From NCBI GenBank assembly GCA_037128705.1, contig JBAXVX010000005.1, positions 62,001 to 126,000 on the forward strand: DNA of 64,000 nucleotides, given 5' to 3'. This document shows positions 34,301 through 42,374 of the stretch, one piece after another; position 1 is the first letter of the stretch; each line of letters opens with the position of its first letter. Below the pieces are notes generated by a model. That model saw only the letters and a program-made list of their open reading frames with translations, did no database searches and was not told where the DNA came from. The DNA is from CAIVAT01 sp037128705. GTDB lineage: Bacteria > Bacteroidota > Bacteroidia > Bacteroidales > FEN-979. Made by a program: the position numbers and the translations under genes.

Positions 34301-37048
34301 CATCCCTTTCGAATCGGTCCGCCCCGTAAGGGGGCATAAGGTTTTTACGTAAAAATCCCCCTCCTTCTTATTGCAGGGAACCGTCACTCCGACAATTTCC
34401 ACCTGGGCCCAGGGAATGGCATTGTAGGCATATTCCTCGATGACACGCACCAATAACCGCCGCTTTTTTGAGTAAATGGGGATATCCCCCAGGTCGGTAT
34501 GGGGGTCTGAAACCGTTACTGCTACCGTATCAGTCTGGTAACCCTGAGCCTCAATCACCAGGTACTGCTTCTGGTTGGGTAATTTTCGTGCCGGTTTGCC
34601 AGAGAATGCCCCGTTGCTGTTGGTATGAGCAGCAATGGAATCAGTAAGGAACCTGAAATAGGCAAAGACTCCCTTATTCGTTTCAGCATCTATGATACGT
34701 CCTTTGATATCTGCACCGGATTTAAGGATTACAGGAAGATAGAATTTCTCTCCGATACGCAGGGGTGTTCCACCTTTTACATCTCCAAAATAGGGAGTAT
34801 ACCCATCGCAGGATACGAAAATGGATCGCGTGGGTCCTTTCAGATCGTGCGTTCCGCCGTTATAGTACTGGGTCCCGGAATAGAGAAAAGCAATGTCGTT
34901 GAAAATGAATTTGCCATCGGCCTGAGTTTCAGTCACGGCATTCATCCAGTGGGAACATGGGCAACTGTTTGTTATAAGCTTGTAGTTCAGTCCATTCAAT
35001 GCTTGAAAATAGGAGGCCCGGTCATAGGTATAAATACCGATGCTGGGAGGGATGGCGAGTTTATCCAATTTGTCTGCTTTGTAATATTCTATCATTTTCA
35101 CCTTTGCTCCCTTGAGCGGCTTGTTTTCCTTTTCGTCAATCACCTGTCCGAGAACAGCCGGGAAACGCACTGACATCCTGATCACCTTTACCACACTCAG
35201 GTACCCGAAGTTGGCATAGTAATCAGGAAAATCGCTGACTGCCGAAGGGTCAGGTCTGTCGGGAAACGGCTTTCGCATCTCCAGCGGGATGGGTTCATCC
35301 AGGATATTCCCGACCCCCTGTTCATCAGAAATCATGGCATAGTTATTCTCATCCGATTCACGCATCCGCACATAAACATAGTAGGTGTAATTGGGATTGT
35401 GATGCCAGACAATATTGTTGAAGACCGCCTCCCCATTTGCGTCCGATTCAGATTTTGCTATAACCTTCATGCCTTTCATGGTTTCAGCGGGGTTTGGCTT
35501 CGGAAGACCATCTTTTTCAGGAAAGAGATGGTAGCTGAAATCGGGTTTCCTTAAAAGGTAGACTTGGGCCCCCTGGAGGTTTTTCACCTTGTTGTAAAGC
35601 TCGTCCTGTTCGCCCTCTTTCATGTTTGCAAAGGGCGATCTGACCTGGATGGTCATTTTGCAACTGCGGACAGGTGTTTCCAGGGTACCAATGTCAACAG
35701 TGGTTCCCGGATTGACCACATAACCGATAAAGTTATTCAGGTAAAATTCATGATGCGGATTTTCAATCACGATCAATCCGTCCCTGTAAAGATCACCGGT
35801 CTGGTAATATCCGTCAACTTCAACCATAAAGTCTGTAGCGATCTCCCCCAGCGGTTCATTCCCGATATAGCTAAATGAAAATAATCCTGTCGGGCCTGTT
35901 TTGGTGATGGCAAGCATCGCCCCGTCGTTAAGCGCAAATCCTCCGTAAGGAGTACGGTGAAGGTAATGGTCTACACCCTTTACTTTCAGCTTGTAACGGA
36001 CTTCGAGTTTAATGTTTGCGTCGGCCAGGGGGAAAGATCCCTGGCTTACATCATCTTCATATTTATAGATCAGTTTTCCTTTTACCGTGGTAACTTTTGG
36101 TAGCGGAAGGAACACCGGATCCGGCAGAAATTTGGTATCAGGCAATTTTTGTTTGTAGATGAACCAGCATACTTCGCTCATCCCTTTGTTTCGGAAGTTG
36201 GCCTTGCCGGCAGGGTCGATCGCGGTGATGGCAAATGCATATTTTTTTCCGGGAACCAGGGCAGGATCGGCAGCGCCATAGGCATAGGAACTCATATTGA
36301 TCGTTCTTTCAAAAAAAGATGGGTGGGTGGCTGACCTCATCGCATCGTTGATATTGCGGTCGCCCGGGAGAACTTCGATGATCTTTATGTTGAACTGGGT
36401 GTTGATAGGGCAGTTGGGTGGCCGTGTCCAGTTGATCAGGAGATTTTGCGGTATTGAAGCAAGAATGGTATCCCCGCATGAAGGGCGGATCACCACGGGA
36501 GGTTCGAGATCGGTAACGTTGAAGTTGTTGCTGCAGCCAAGCGGTTCTTCAGCTGAGACAGCCTGGCCCGTAGTATAATCAAAAACCCGCAGGCAGATGG
36601 TGTAATCTCCTTCGGGAAGTCCGTTCCCGTAAAGCAGTTCGTTTTTGGTGATTCCCTGGAAAATGATGTGGTCACCATTGAAAACCTGCTCAATATTGTT
36701 ACGGTTCATACGAAAGGGAATGGCTGGCTGGAGCGTGATTGACTGGGGCGACTTCCATGTGGGATCGGTTTTGACCAGGATGCCCCCTTCGCCGGTGATA
36801 ACGCCCTGAACGTACACCTGCCGTGCAAAAGTTCCGGTGTTGATTAAAATGGCCATCACCTTGTTGGGTTGCGAGATGTAGTCGTCGATTTTCGATGTAT
36901 ATGGTGGAGTTACGGCGATGGATACAGTCACCGGATAGGGCTGGGCCCTCAGGGTACCGGCAAAAGCCTGGATCATGATCATCACCCCGACAACAATCCC
37001 GAATATACCTCCGGGAAAGGGTTTGCGGGAATTAAAAAGTGTACACAT
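31346..37048 (-). CDS. Giant exported TANFOR-domain protein with carboxypeptidase-regulatory-like domains
   Basis: A 1900-residue exported protein. The signal peptide is followed by a domain I recognise as TANFOR, known from Tannerella and other Bacteroidota (VSIAVTPPYTSKIDDYI ... ITLQPAIPFRMN). Next come a fibronectin-like domain and several carboxypeptidase-regulatory-like beta-sandwiches (GQVIDEKENKPLKGAKVKM; GRIIDAETNKGVFAYF; GTVYAGKTDSSAVPGALVYV). The long C-terminal half (about residues 1100-1800) is beta-rich. The last 120 residues are glycine- and cysteine-rich (GVCCGSCCLG) and likely disulfide-linked. It overlaps the upstream barrel-like gene by 17 bp. Function is unknown; the shape suggests a cell-surface stalk or matrix protein. 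Confidence 0.85.
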   Translation of the reverse strand: MCTLFNSRKPFPGGIFGIVVGVMIMIQAFAGTLRAQPYPVTVSIAVTPPYTSKIDDYISQPNKVMAILINTGTFARQVYVQGVITGEGGILVKTDPTWKSPQSITLQPAIPFRMNRNNIEQVFNGDHIIFQGITKNELLYGNGLPEGDYTICLRVFDYTTGQAVSAEEPLGCSNNFNVTDLEPPVVIRPSCGDTILASIPQNLLINWTRPPNCPINTQFNIKIIEVLPGDRNINDAMRSATHPSFFERTINMSSYAYGAADPALVPGKKYAFAITAIDPAGKANFRNKGMSEVCWFIYKQKLPDTKFLPDPVFLPLPKVTTVKGKLIYKYEDDVSQGSFPLADANIKLEVRYKLKVKGVDHYLHRTPYGGFALNDGAMLAITKTGPTGLFSFSYIGNEPLGEIATDFMVEVDGYYQTGDLYRDGLIVIENPHHEFYLNNFIGYVVNPGTTVDIGTLETPVRSCKMTIQVRSPFANMKEGEQDELYNKVKNLQGAQVYLLRKPDFSYHLFPEKDGLPKPNPAETMKGMKVIAKSESDANGEAVFNNIVWHHNPNYTYYVYVRMRESDENNYAMISDEQGVGNILDEPIPLEMRKPFPDRPDPSAVSDFPDYYANFGYLSVVKVIRMSVRFPAVLGQVIDEKENKPLKGAKVKMIEYYKADKLDKLAIPPSIGIYTYDRASYFQALNGLNYKLITNSCPCSHWMNAVTETQADGKFIFNDIAFLYSGTQYYNGGTHDLKGPTRSIFVSCDGYTPYFGDVKGGTPLRIGEKFYLPVILKSGADIKGRIIDAETNKGVFAYFRFLTDSIAAHTNSNGAFSGKPARKLPNQKQYLVIEAQGYQTDTVAVTVSDPHTDLGDIPIYSKKRRLLVRVIEEYAYNAIPWAQVEIVGVTVPCNKKEGDFYVKTLCPLTGRTDSKGMATFGFENAGDDNNQYYTVKITMPDDQPKNYEAATRSIKIPYSDKPVYLEIKLLKASCLFGTVYAGKTDSSAVPGALVYVETSGSSAPGSGPVTVISTTTGPDGKYLLRNVPLRNYKQVVRAVKSKSQFVGDSICLIINSPNTGCTQVNFHLKVYDNMDITNLMGFPMYVTSLRETGTNGHAIITGSFFGIHSNKEFSVNPNTELRFVTIEIEPSPTLKNKRNIPVSSPVYPPVKTLENSMPVKVYNAFDALVTDQKIGIEVDKSTSTALFGAIKGKVKISNVNFNVTGFILPDVNLAMNSGTDPEKLKIHVLNGDSTILYPVNMVNGFYTCDPAGKALKYSLPGFQNAADASLVNSFLKSDRLVLNTKLRTSIPSANPPGNLLIDLGDVGFMKNNYNVVNGTQPLSMPLGAWTLQSSNWKLSSSGLTLNAAVIKTGIDVRCENLRLNYYGLESDKAIVHMDTLRLLGVKEIYLPTTNKGLLKVNTGGTQIQWQLYASTGSGSPVAGFIQGLTAMEPGDRINFSSVRLFSDGSQAFVIKPSPVKVNHLLFFTPYEGGLTVFNNWFKIRGEYNLGFPNGDTPQDYMAVGNCKYELQGNNLVYSMDNLDIVKFTHKNLICRYPTTVFTENLFLAHGTVEEPGQLAPVKTTLRRTPSMTKIEVDTGVTIPFSVDKVKYFKNVTGDMMVTPQYAWNTFWFEGEMVGLKAISEQPQRMKFIVDGTIQATDQQISVSNIGSFPGMKWTYDFPNSRLTGSCDFSQNLGGISVDGLATCIMDVHGWYFQAGGQMTIPGIGGGNLYGLFGDYDAVPPALNAGFGSFKCIPSSFQNHVSGFLISAGVNKPIVDPITISAVLLTVEAGLDLSLNARSWMSFDEGGTTFGIGVLAEGNAYFNGNCEATCSSLNVGANAQFGISGTYNTSGLFNVDGCSSLSLTLRGEQCVGAMGVCCGSCCLGVDILDVTLGANVHYDNNNGVNMNLITSSCNTQCP

Positions 37049-38720
37049 ACATCAGGTCTCCTTTAAATTCATTAAACGACGGGACTGTTGAACTGCCCGG
37101 AAAAAAATTTCCAGTATAATAACCGTTGAGCCGCACATTGTGATGGGCGGTAATCTGGTAAGTCGCATTCAGGTTTACATTGGCCACCCAACCCTGTTCA
37201 GCGGCATAATCGCTGCGCATCAGGGAGTTATTGAGGCCGATGTTCAGTCTGTCCTTCAGAAGGATTTTACTCCCTCCGACAGTGATGCCATAGTTACTGC
37301 TTACACCGGCAAAATTAATCACCCGTACATAGTTGATGCCGGTAATCAGTGACCACCGGCTTTCGAGCCAGCTGATATTGTAGGTAAGCTGGGCCGTATG
37401 GGTTACCATTTTTGTGTAATCGGATGTGGATGGGTTTTTGTCATTGAGATTCATCCACAGGTAGGTAAGCATGACCATGTGGCTTAACCTTGCATTGCTG
37501 AAGAACAGCCTGGGCATGACCGAAAGGTTATTGGTTATCTGGCGAACCTTTGTGGAATCAACCAGCGGTAACCGGCCTGACCGCTGACTCATGCCGTAAT
37601 TGCTGTAACTGAGATCGAGTCCAAAGGTGGAGGAAGGATTGAAGGATATCAGCCCACTTCCGATCGTTCTCATCGAAGTGGCTTTCTTGCTTTCGCGCAG
37701 GTTATCGCGCTGCAAACCGATACTCCCTCCGAGGATTATGCGCCTCTTCCAAAGCCCGAAGGTGGGACTGATCGTAAGGTTCTCCAGGTCGTTGTTGAAA
37801 AAGTAGGCTCCCATCGAGCGGTATTTTGGTTCGACCCGCCGGTATTCCATTTTCACCTTGATGTTTTTATCCTGGTACTGCAGGGCAGCGCGGGCTGCAT
37901 AATAATATTCCGTTGACTGGTTTAAAACCAGAAAACGGTTAATGCTTTTAAGGAGACTGTTGTTCTGAACCTCGTCGAAAGGAGCTGCACCGGTGTTTGT
38001 GGTGTATACACTTAGGGCTCCCTCCAGCTCAAGAGTCAACCGCTTAAAGAGGGTAAAATGGCTGTTGAACCCTGCGACCACATTCTGTTCGGGAGTCCTG
38101 ATAGCACTTGAATCGGTTTGAACCACCGAACTTGAATCATCACGGATACGCAGCATGATCAGGTCGAAGAAATTTTTCTCAGTACCCACTCCAAGTCTGA
38201 CGGCAAACCCGGTACTTTTAAAGTTGGGGAGTGAATCGGTGACCATGTCGGGGTTGTCGCTGGTTTTACGATCAAACCTTCCGTAAATAAATCCAAATCT
38301 GAAGATGGAGGGATTCAATTCGACGCCGGCGCCGAGAAAGGTTCTGCCGGCCAGTGTGAAATTCGAGAAGGTGACGTTCCGGTAACCCAGGTGAACCGTT
38401 ATCCATTTCCAGCGGGGACTTAATCCGAACTGGTTAAAGGGCTGTGCATAACTTTTCTGCTGGTCGCTGATCGTAAATGAAAAGGGAAGTTGAATTCCGT
38501 ATACGCTGGCAGTTATGTTGGCTGAAAGAACCCAAGAAAAGGGTTGCCGGCGCGGTTCGATGCCACTCACCGTGTACCCGATCAGGTTCAGAGAAGTATT
38601 TCCGTGAATCTCAAAAGGTTTTTGTTTCGCGATGGTTTCCAAATCCTGAGAAAAGGCCGGGAAGGTTATCAGGAGAAAAAAGGAAAGCAGGCCGGTCAGG
38701 ACAGCTGGGGGTAGTTTCAT
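37032..38720 (-). CDS. Outer-membrane beta-barrel-like protein
   Basis: A 562-residue protein; start at 38720 (MKLPPAVL) with a signal peptide ending at AFSQ. The longer frame to 38795 has no signal. The body is made of alternating amphipathic beta strands (RFLVLNQSTEYYYAARAALQ, NVRLNGYYTGNFF) and ends in an aromatic residue (YVYTF), both typical of outer-membrane barrels. It is the first gene of the barrel/TANFOR/fibronectin operon, so it may anchor or export the two other proteins. No TonB box, plug or SusC feature is seen. Confidence 0.75.
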   Translation of the reverse strand: MKLPPAVLTGLLSFFLLITFPAFSQDLETIAKQKPFEIHGNTSLNLIGYTVSGIEPRRQPFSWVLSANITASVYGIQLPFSFTISDQQKSYAQPFNQFGLSPRWKWITVHLGYRNVTFSNFTLAGRTFLGAGVELNPSIFRFGFIYGRFDRKTSDNPDMVTDSLPNFKSTGFAVRLGVGTEKNFFDLIMLRIRDDSSSVVQTDSSAIRTPEQNVVAGFNSHFTLFKRLTLELEGALSVYTTNTGAAPFDEVQNNSLLKSINRFLVLNQSTEYYYAARAALQYQDKNIKVKMEYRRVEPKYRSMGAYFFNNDLENLTISPTFGLWKRRIILGGSIGLQRDNLRESKKATSMRTIGSGLISFNPSSTFGLDLSYSNYGMSQRSGRLPLVDSTKVRQITNNLSVMPRLFFSNARLSHMVMLTYLWMNLNDKNPSTSDYTKMVTHTAQLTYNISWLESRWSLITGINYVRVINFAGVSSNYGITVGGSKILLKDRLNIGLNNSLMRSDYAAEQGWVANVNLNATYQITAHHNVRLNGYYTGNFFPGSSTVPSFNEFKGDLMYVYTF

Positions 38721-38745
38721 TTGCAGTAAGGGGTTCCGGTCTGGG

Positions 38746-39036
38746 TTACGATTGTATAAATTTCTCAAACCCAGGGGCAAAACTCCTCGCTTCAAACTCT
38801 ATAAATGAATATTCAGCAACTCCTTCAATAACATAGGGATCATTCTTCATTATTTCTAATGCTTCTGACCTGCTTTTTGCGTTCATCAGGATAAATCCTC
38901 CGGTTCGCGGGATTTGCGGGCCGGAGCAGACGATAACCCCCATCGCATAGTAGTCTTTCAGAAATGAACGGTGTGCGTCGAGATATTTATCCACCTCTTT
39001 TATGGGCTTAAGGTAGACCGAATGTACTGCGATCAT
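38746..39036 (-). CDS. YciI-like protein
   Basis: A 96-residue dimeric alpha-beta barrel protein of the YCII family. I start it at 39036 (MIAVHSVYLKPI). The frame extends to 39075, but a promoter box at 39053-39060 and the family's usual N-terminus favour the later ATG. Typical features are HRSFLKDYYAMGVIVCSGPQ, TGGFILMNAKS and NDPYVIEGVAEYSFIEF. The reaction is not known. It ends 25 bp before the barrel gene's start, in the same direction. Confidence 0.85.
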   Translation of the reverse strand: MIAVHSVYLKPIKEVDKYLDAHRSFLKDYYAMGVIVCSGPQIPRTGGFILMNAKSRSEALEIMKNDPYVIEGVAEYSFIEFEARSFAPGFEKFIQS

Positions 39037-39052
39037 ATTGTGGGATTTGATA

Positions 39053-39060
39053 CAAAGGTA
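39053..39060 (-). promoter_or_regulatory. Bacteroidota -7 box (TACCTTTG) of the YciI-like gene
   Basis: On the minus strand TACCTTTG, an exact TAnnTTTG, 17 bp before the ATG at 39036. It may also drive the three genes downstream, since the next one begins 25 bp after this gene ends. Confidence 0.5.
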
Positions 39061-39155
39061 TTCGAATTTTCTCATTAAAATACCTGGAAAGGATTTCAGA
39101 TGGTTTTACCCTGAAAAGAAGGAATATGTTAAAAGCTTTGAATGCAAAAAACACG

Positions 39156-39163
39156 TAATTTTG
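39156..39163 (+). promoter_or_regulatory. Bacteroidota -7 box (TAATTTTG) almost touching the ATG
   Basis: Exact TAnnTTTG, with TTTG at 39137-39140 as a possible -33 box at a short 15-bp spacing. It ends 4 bp before the ATG at 39168. The transcript would be leaderless, or translation starts at the Met codon at 39192. Confidence 0.45.
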
Positions 39164-39167
39164 CAGT

Positions 39168-40880
39168 ATGAAAAATTTCATTCCCCAGGCAATGGTTCTC
39201 GCAACCATCCTGATGATTTGCCCGCTGATCGCTTTCAATCAGAATGTTCGTATTCCGGCCTATCAAAAAGCAAGGATGCATCAGGAAATTCCTGATCAAA
39301 AATTTATGGAGCCGAAAACCGGAATCCGGAGAACTTCAGCCGCACCCCGGCTTGAAACCCCGGGATTTTTCACGGCCCAGGTCAATGTTGATGTAAATGG
39401 AGACAATATTCTTGGTGATGCAGCCAATGAGCCATCCATCGCAGTTGACCCCACCAATCCGGACAGAATGGTCATGGGATGGCGGCAATTCGACGATGTG
39501 AACAACAATTTCAGGCAGGCAGGATATGGTTTTTCGAGCAATGGGGGACAAAACTGGACATTTCCCGGAAAAATTGAGCCGGGAATCTTCCGTTCAGACC
39601 CTGTGCTTGATTTTGACGCAGCAGGGAATTTTTACTACAACAGCCTTACAACGGATGGAGTAAACTATACCTGTCAGGTTTTCAAAAGTACAGACGGTGG
39701 CGCTACCTGGGATCTGGGAACCGATGCCCATGGTGGGGATAAACAATGGATGACCATTGACCGGACAGGCGGGCCGGGAAACGGGAATATCTATTCCTTC
39801 TGGACCTCCTATTACAGTTCATGCCTTCCCGGCTTTTTCACCCGGTCGGCCAATGCCGGATCAAGCTTCGAAAATTGCGTGACAGTAAATGGCAGCCCAT
39901 ACTGGGGAACGATGGCCGTAGGACCCTCAGGAGAATTGTATATTGCTGGTGCCGGGTCAGGTGATGGCTTTACCGTGGCGAAATCTGTCAATGCTCAAAC
40001 ACCCGGATCAGTGATCGCATGGGGTCTGCCAACCATCGCCGACGTAGATGGGTATATCGTTGGGCAGGATCCCATAAACCCAGTCGGCATCCTTGGGCAG
40101 GTGAGTGTAGATGTTGACCGATCCAACGGACCGGGACATGGAAATGTTTATGTGCTGGCCTCCGTTGCCCGTCAGTCAACGCCTGATCCTGCAGATGTAA
40201 TGTTTGCAAAAAGTATTGATGGCGGGCTCACCTTTGGTGCCCCGAAACGCATAAACACCGATGGCAGTAACTATAATTATCAGTGGTTTGGAGTCATGTC
40301 AGTAGCGCCAAACGGGCGGATTGATGTTGCATGGCTGGATACCCGCGATGCCGATTTCGGCTCCTTTAATTCGGCCCTCTATTATTGCTATTCAGATGAC
40401 CAGGGGACAACCTGGTCGATCAACAAAAAGATTTCTGACCTGTTCGACCCTCATGTTGGTTACCCGCAACAGGATAAAATGGGGGATTATTTTGATATGG
40501 TATCTGATGATGCAGGAGCCCACCTCGCCTGGACCAATACCCTTAACGGGGAAGAGGATGTTTACTATACCCATATCATCCCTTCGATTGTCGGGATAGG
40601 TGAAAAACAGGAGATACAGGAACCACTTTCCCTGTCATGTTACCCCAATCCATTCAGGGATCACACCACCATCCAGTATAAGATCCAGACCGGCTGCTCC
40701 GTGAAGATGTCGGTGTGCAATCTGTACGGCGCAGAGATCAGGACTCTGGTTGATAAATACCAGCCGGAAGGCACCTATTCTTTGAACTTCTCTGATATGG
40801 ATCTGCCCGCCGGATTTTACTTGTGCCGGTTATCTGATGGAAAAAGAACTGAAACGGTAAGGTTGATTAAGCTGAAATAG
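39168..40880 (+). CDS. T9SS-exported BNR/Asp-box (sialidase-fold) protein
   Basis: A 570-residue exported protein. A signal peptide is followed by a six-bladed propeller with Asp-box motifs SSNGGQNW, STDGGATW, SIDGGLTF and SDDQGTTW. The C-terminal 80 residues are a type IX sorting domain (CYPNPFRDHTTIQYKI ... GTYSLNFSDMDLPAGFYLCRL ... LIKLK). The arginine triad of true sialidases is not obvious, so glycan binding or another hydrolase activity is possible. The start is uncertain: ATG 39168 lies only 4 bp after a promoter box, while Met at 39192 also gives a good signal peptide. It is a single gene. Confidence 0.85.
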   Translation: MKNFIPQAMVLATILMICPLIAFNQNVRIPAYQKARMHQEIPDQKFMEPKTGIRRTSAAPRLETPGFFTAQVNVDVNGDNILGDAANEPSIAVDPTNPDRMVMGWRQFDDVNNNFRQAGYGFSSNGGQNWTFPGKIEPGIFRSDPVLDFDAAGNFYYNSLTTDGVNYTCQVFKSTDGGATWDLGTDAHGGDKQWMTIDRTGGPGNGNIYSFWTSYYSSCLPGFFTRSANAGSSFENCVTVNGSPYWGTMAVGPSGELYIAGAGSGDGFTVAKSVNAQTPGSVIAWGLPTIADVDGYIVGQDPINPVGILGQVSVDVDRSNGPGHGNVYVLASVARQSTPDPADVMFAKSIDGGLTFGAPKRINTDGSNYNYQWFGVMSVAPNGRIDVAWLDTRDADFGSFNSALYYCYSDDQGTTWSINKKISDLFDPHVGYPQQDKMGDYFDMVSDDAGAHLAWTNTLNGEEDVYYTHIIPSIVGIGEKQEIQEPLSLSCYPNPFRDHTTIQYKIQTGCSVKMSVCNLYGAEIRTLVDKYQPEGTYSLNFSDMDLPAGFYLCRLSDGKRTETVRLIKLK

Positions 40881-40946
40881 GCACAGGTTCAGCGTATCGT
40901 GCGGCATTTTTTTTATCTTTACGCCTGATCCAACGATCTTCAGCCC

Positions 40947-42332
40947 ATGCTTGATCCGAAACGTATTCTCCCAACCTTTTTCGTCTCTTTCACCATTGCA
41001 GTTATCGTCCACCTGGCCGATCATTATTTTGGATTGCAGCTGACCGGCTGGATTCTCATTATTCTTCGCCTGATTCCACTGGTTGCCTTTTTCCTGTATG
41101 CCGTCACAAAAAAGAAACTGACCACCTGGATTTTTTTCAGCATGCTGGCGGGGGTTGAATTTGGATATGATTTACCTGTCGTTGCCAAAGAGCTGAATCT
41201 TGTCAGCCAGATTTTCATTCACCTGGTCAAAACCATCATTGCCCCGCTTATTTTTGCCACCCTGGTTACCGGTATTGCCGGGCATGCCAATCTGAAGCAG
41301 GTTGGCCGCATGGGATGGAAATCGATCGTATATTTTGAAGTGGTATCAACCATTGCGCTTTTCATTGGGCTGGCCGCCATCAATCTGAGCGGGGCCGGCA
41401 AGGGGGTTGTAATACCGCCTGAAATGGTCAAAGGCACATTGCCGGTCGTAGCCTCCCAGAGCTGGCATGATGTTATCCTGCACATTTTTCCGGAGAACAT
41501 CGCAAAAGCTATCGCTGAAGGCCAGGTATTGCAGATCGTTGTCTTCAGCATATTGTTTGGAATAGCCCTGGCGATGGTGAAGGAACAATTCAGGGCCCCC
41601 ATGTTGCGCTTTACAGAATCCCTCACGGCCGTGATGTTCAAATTCACCAACATCATCATGCTTTTTGCCCCCTTTGCCGTTTTCTCAGCCATAGCATTCA
41701 GTGTTGGCCATATGGGCCTCAATGTCCTCGTAAACCTGTTTACTTTGCTGGCAACGCTCTACGTTGCCCTGGCTGCCTTCATCCTGTTGGTTTTACTGCC
41801 CATCATGCTGATCACCCGGATCCCGATTGTAAAGTTCATCAAAGCCATCGCCGAACCGGCTACCATCGCCTTTGCAACCACCAGCAGCGAATCGGCCCTT
41901 CCGCGTGCCATGGAAAACATGGAACAATTCGGAGTCCCACGGAAAATAGTCTCTTTTGTCATGCCGACAGGTTACTCCTTTAACCTGGATGGCACAACGC
42001 TCTACCTGGCCATGGCCTCCATCTTTGTAGCCAACATGGCTGGAATTCACCTCTCGTTTGAAACCCAGATCATCATGATGCTCACCCTGATGCTGACCAG
42101 CAAAGGTGTTGCAGCGGTACCCCGTGCCTCCCTTGTGATCCTTATGGGTACCGCAGCCAGTTTCGGCCTCCCCACCTGGCCCATCTTTATCATCCTCGGA
42201 ATTGATGAATTAATGGATATGGCCCGCACCTCCATCAATGTAATCGGAAACTGCCTGGCAACGGTTGTGGTCGCCAAGTGGGAGGGGGAATTTGATCAGA
42301 ACAAGCAGGACAATGGTCACTTGCTGAAATAA
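40947..42332 (+). CDS. Dicarboxylate/glutamate:cation symporter (DAACS family)
   Basis: A 461-residue inner-membrane transporter that takes up C4-dicarboxylates or acidic amino acids with sodium ions or protons. Family motifs are clear: the hairpin serine-rich ATTSSESALPRAME, then FVMPTGYSFNLDGTTLYLA with the ion-binding NLDGT, and the C-terminal GIDELMDMARTSINVIGN, whose Asp and Asn contact substrate. About eight helices plus two hairpins are expected. It is a single gene; the sequence does not tell glutamate from dicarboxylate. Confidence 0.92.
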   Translation: MLDPKRILPTFFVSFTIAVIVHLADHYFGLQLTGWILIILRLIPLVAFFLYAVTKKKLTTWIFFSMLAGVEFGYDLPVVAKELNLVSQIFIHLVKTIIAPLIFATLVTGIAGHANLKQVGRMGWKSIVYFEVVSTIALFIGLAAINLSGAGKGVVIPPEMVKGTLPVVASQSWHDVILHIFPENIAKAIAEGQVLQIVVFSILFGIALAMVKEQFRAPMLRFTESLTAVMFKFTNIIMLFAPFAVFSAIAFSVGHMGLNVLVNLFTLLATLYVALAAFILLVLLPIMLITRIPIVKFIKAIAEPATIAFATTSSESALPRAMENMEQFGVPRKIVSFVMPTGYSFNLDGTTLYLAMASIFVANMAGIHLSFETQIIMMLTLMLTSKGVAAVPRASLVILMGTAASFGLPTWPIFIILGIDELMDMARTSINVIGNCLATVVVAKWEGEFDQNKQDNGHLLK

Positions 42333-42374
42333 TAAACAACAGGTCGGGGAATAAAGAATGGCAGAACGAGCCAG

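Noticed and set aside
40881..40921. GCAC...GTGC hairpin followed by T residues after the BNR-repeat gene
   Set aside because: Stem of only four pairs with a long loop; the T-run more likely belongs to the next promoter, where TATCTTTA is an imperfect -7 box.
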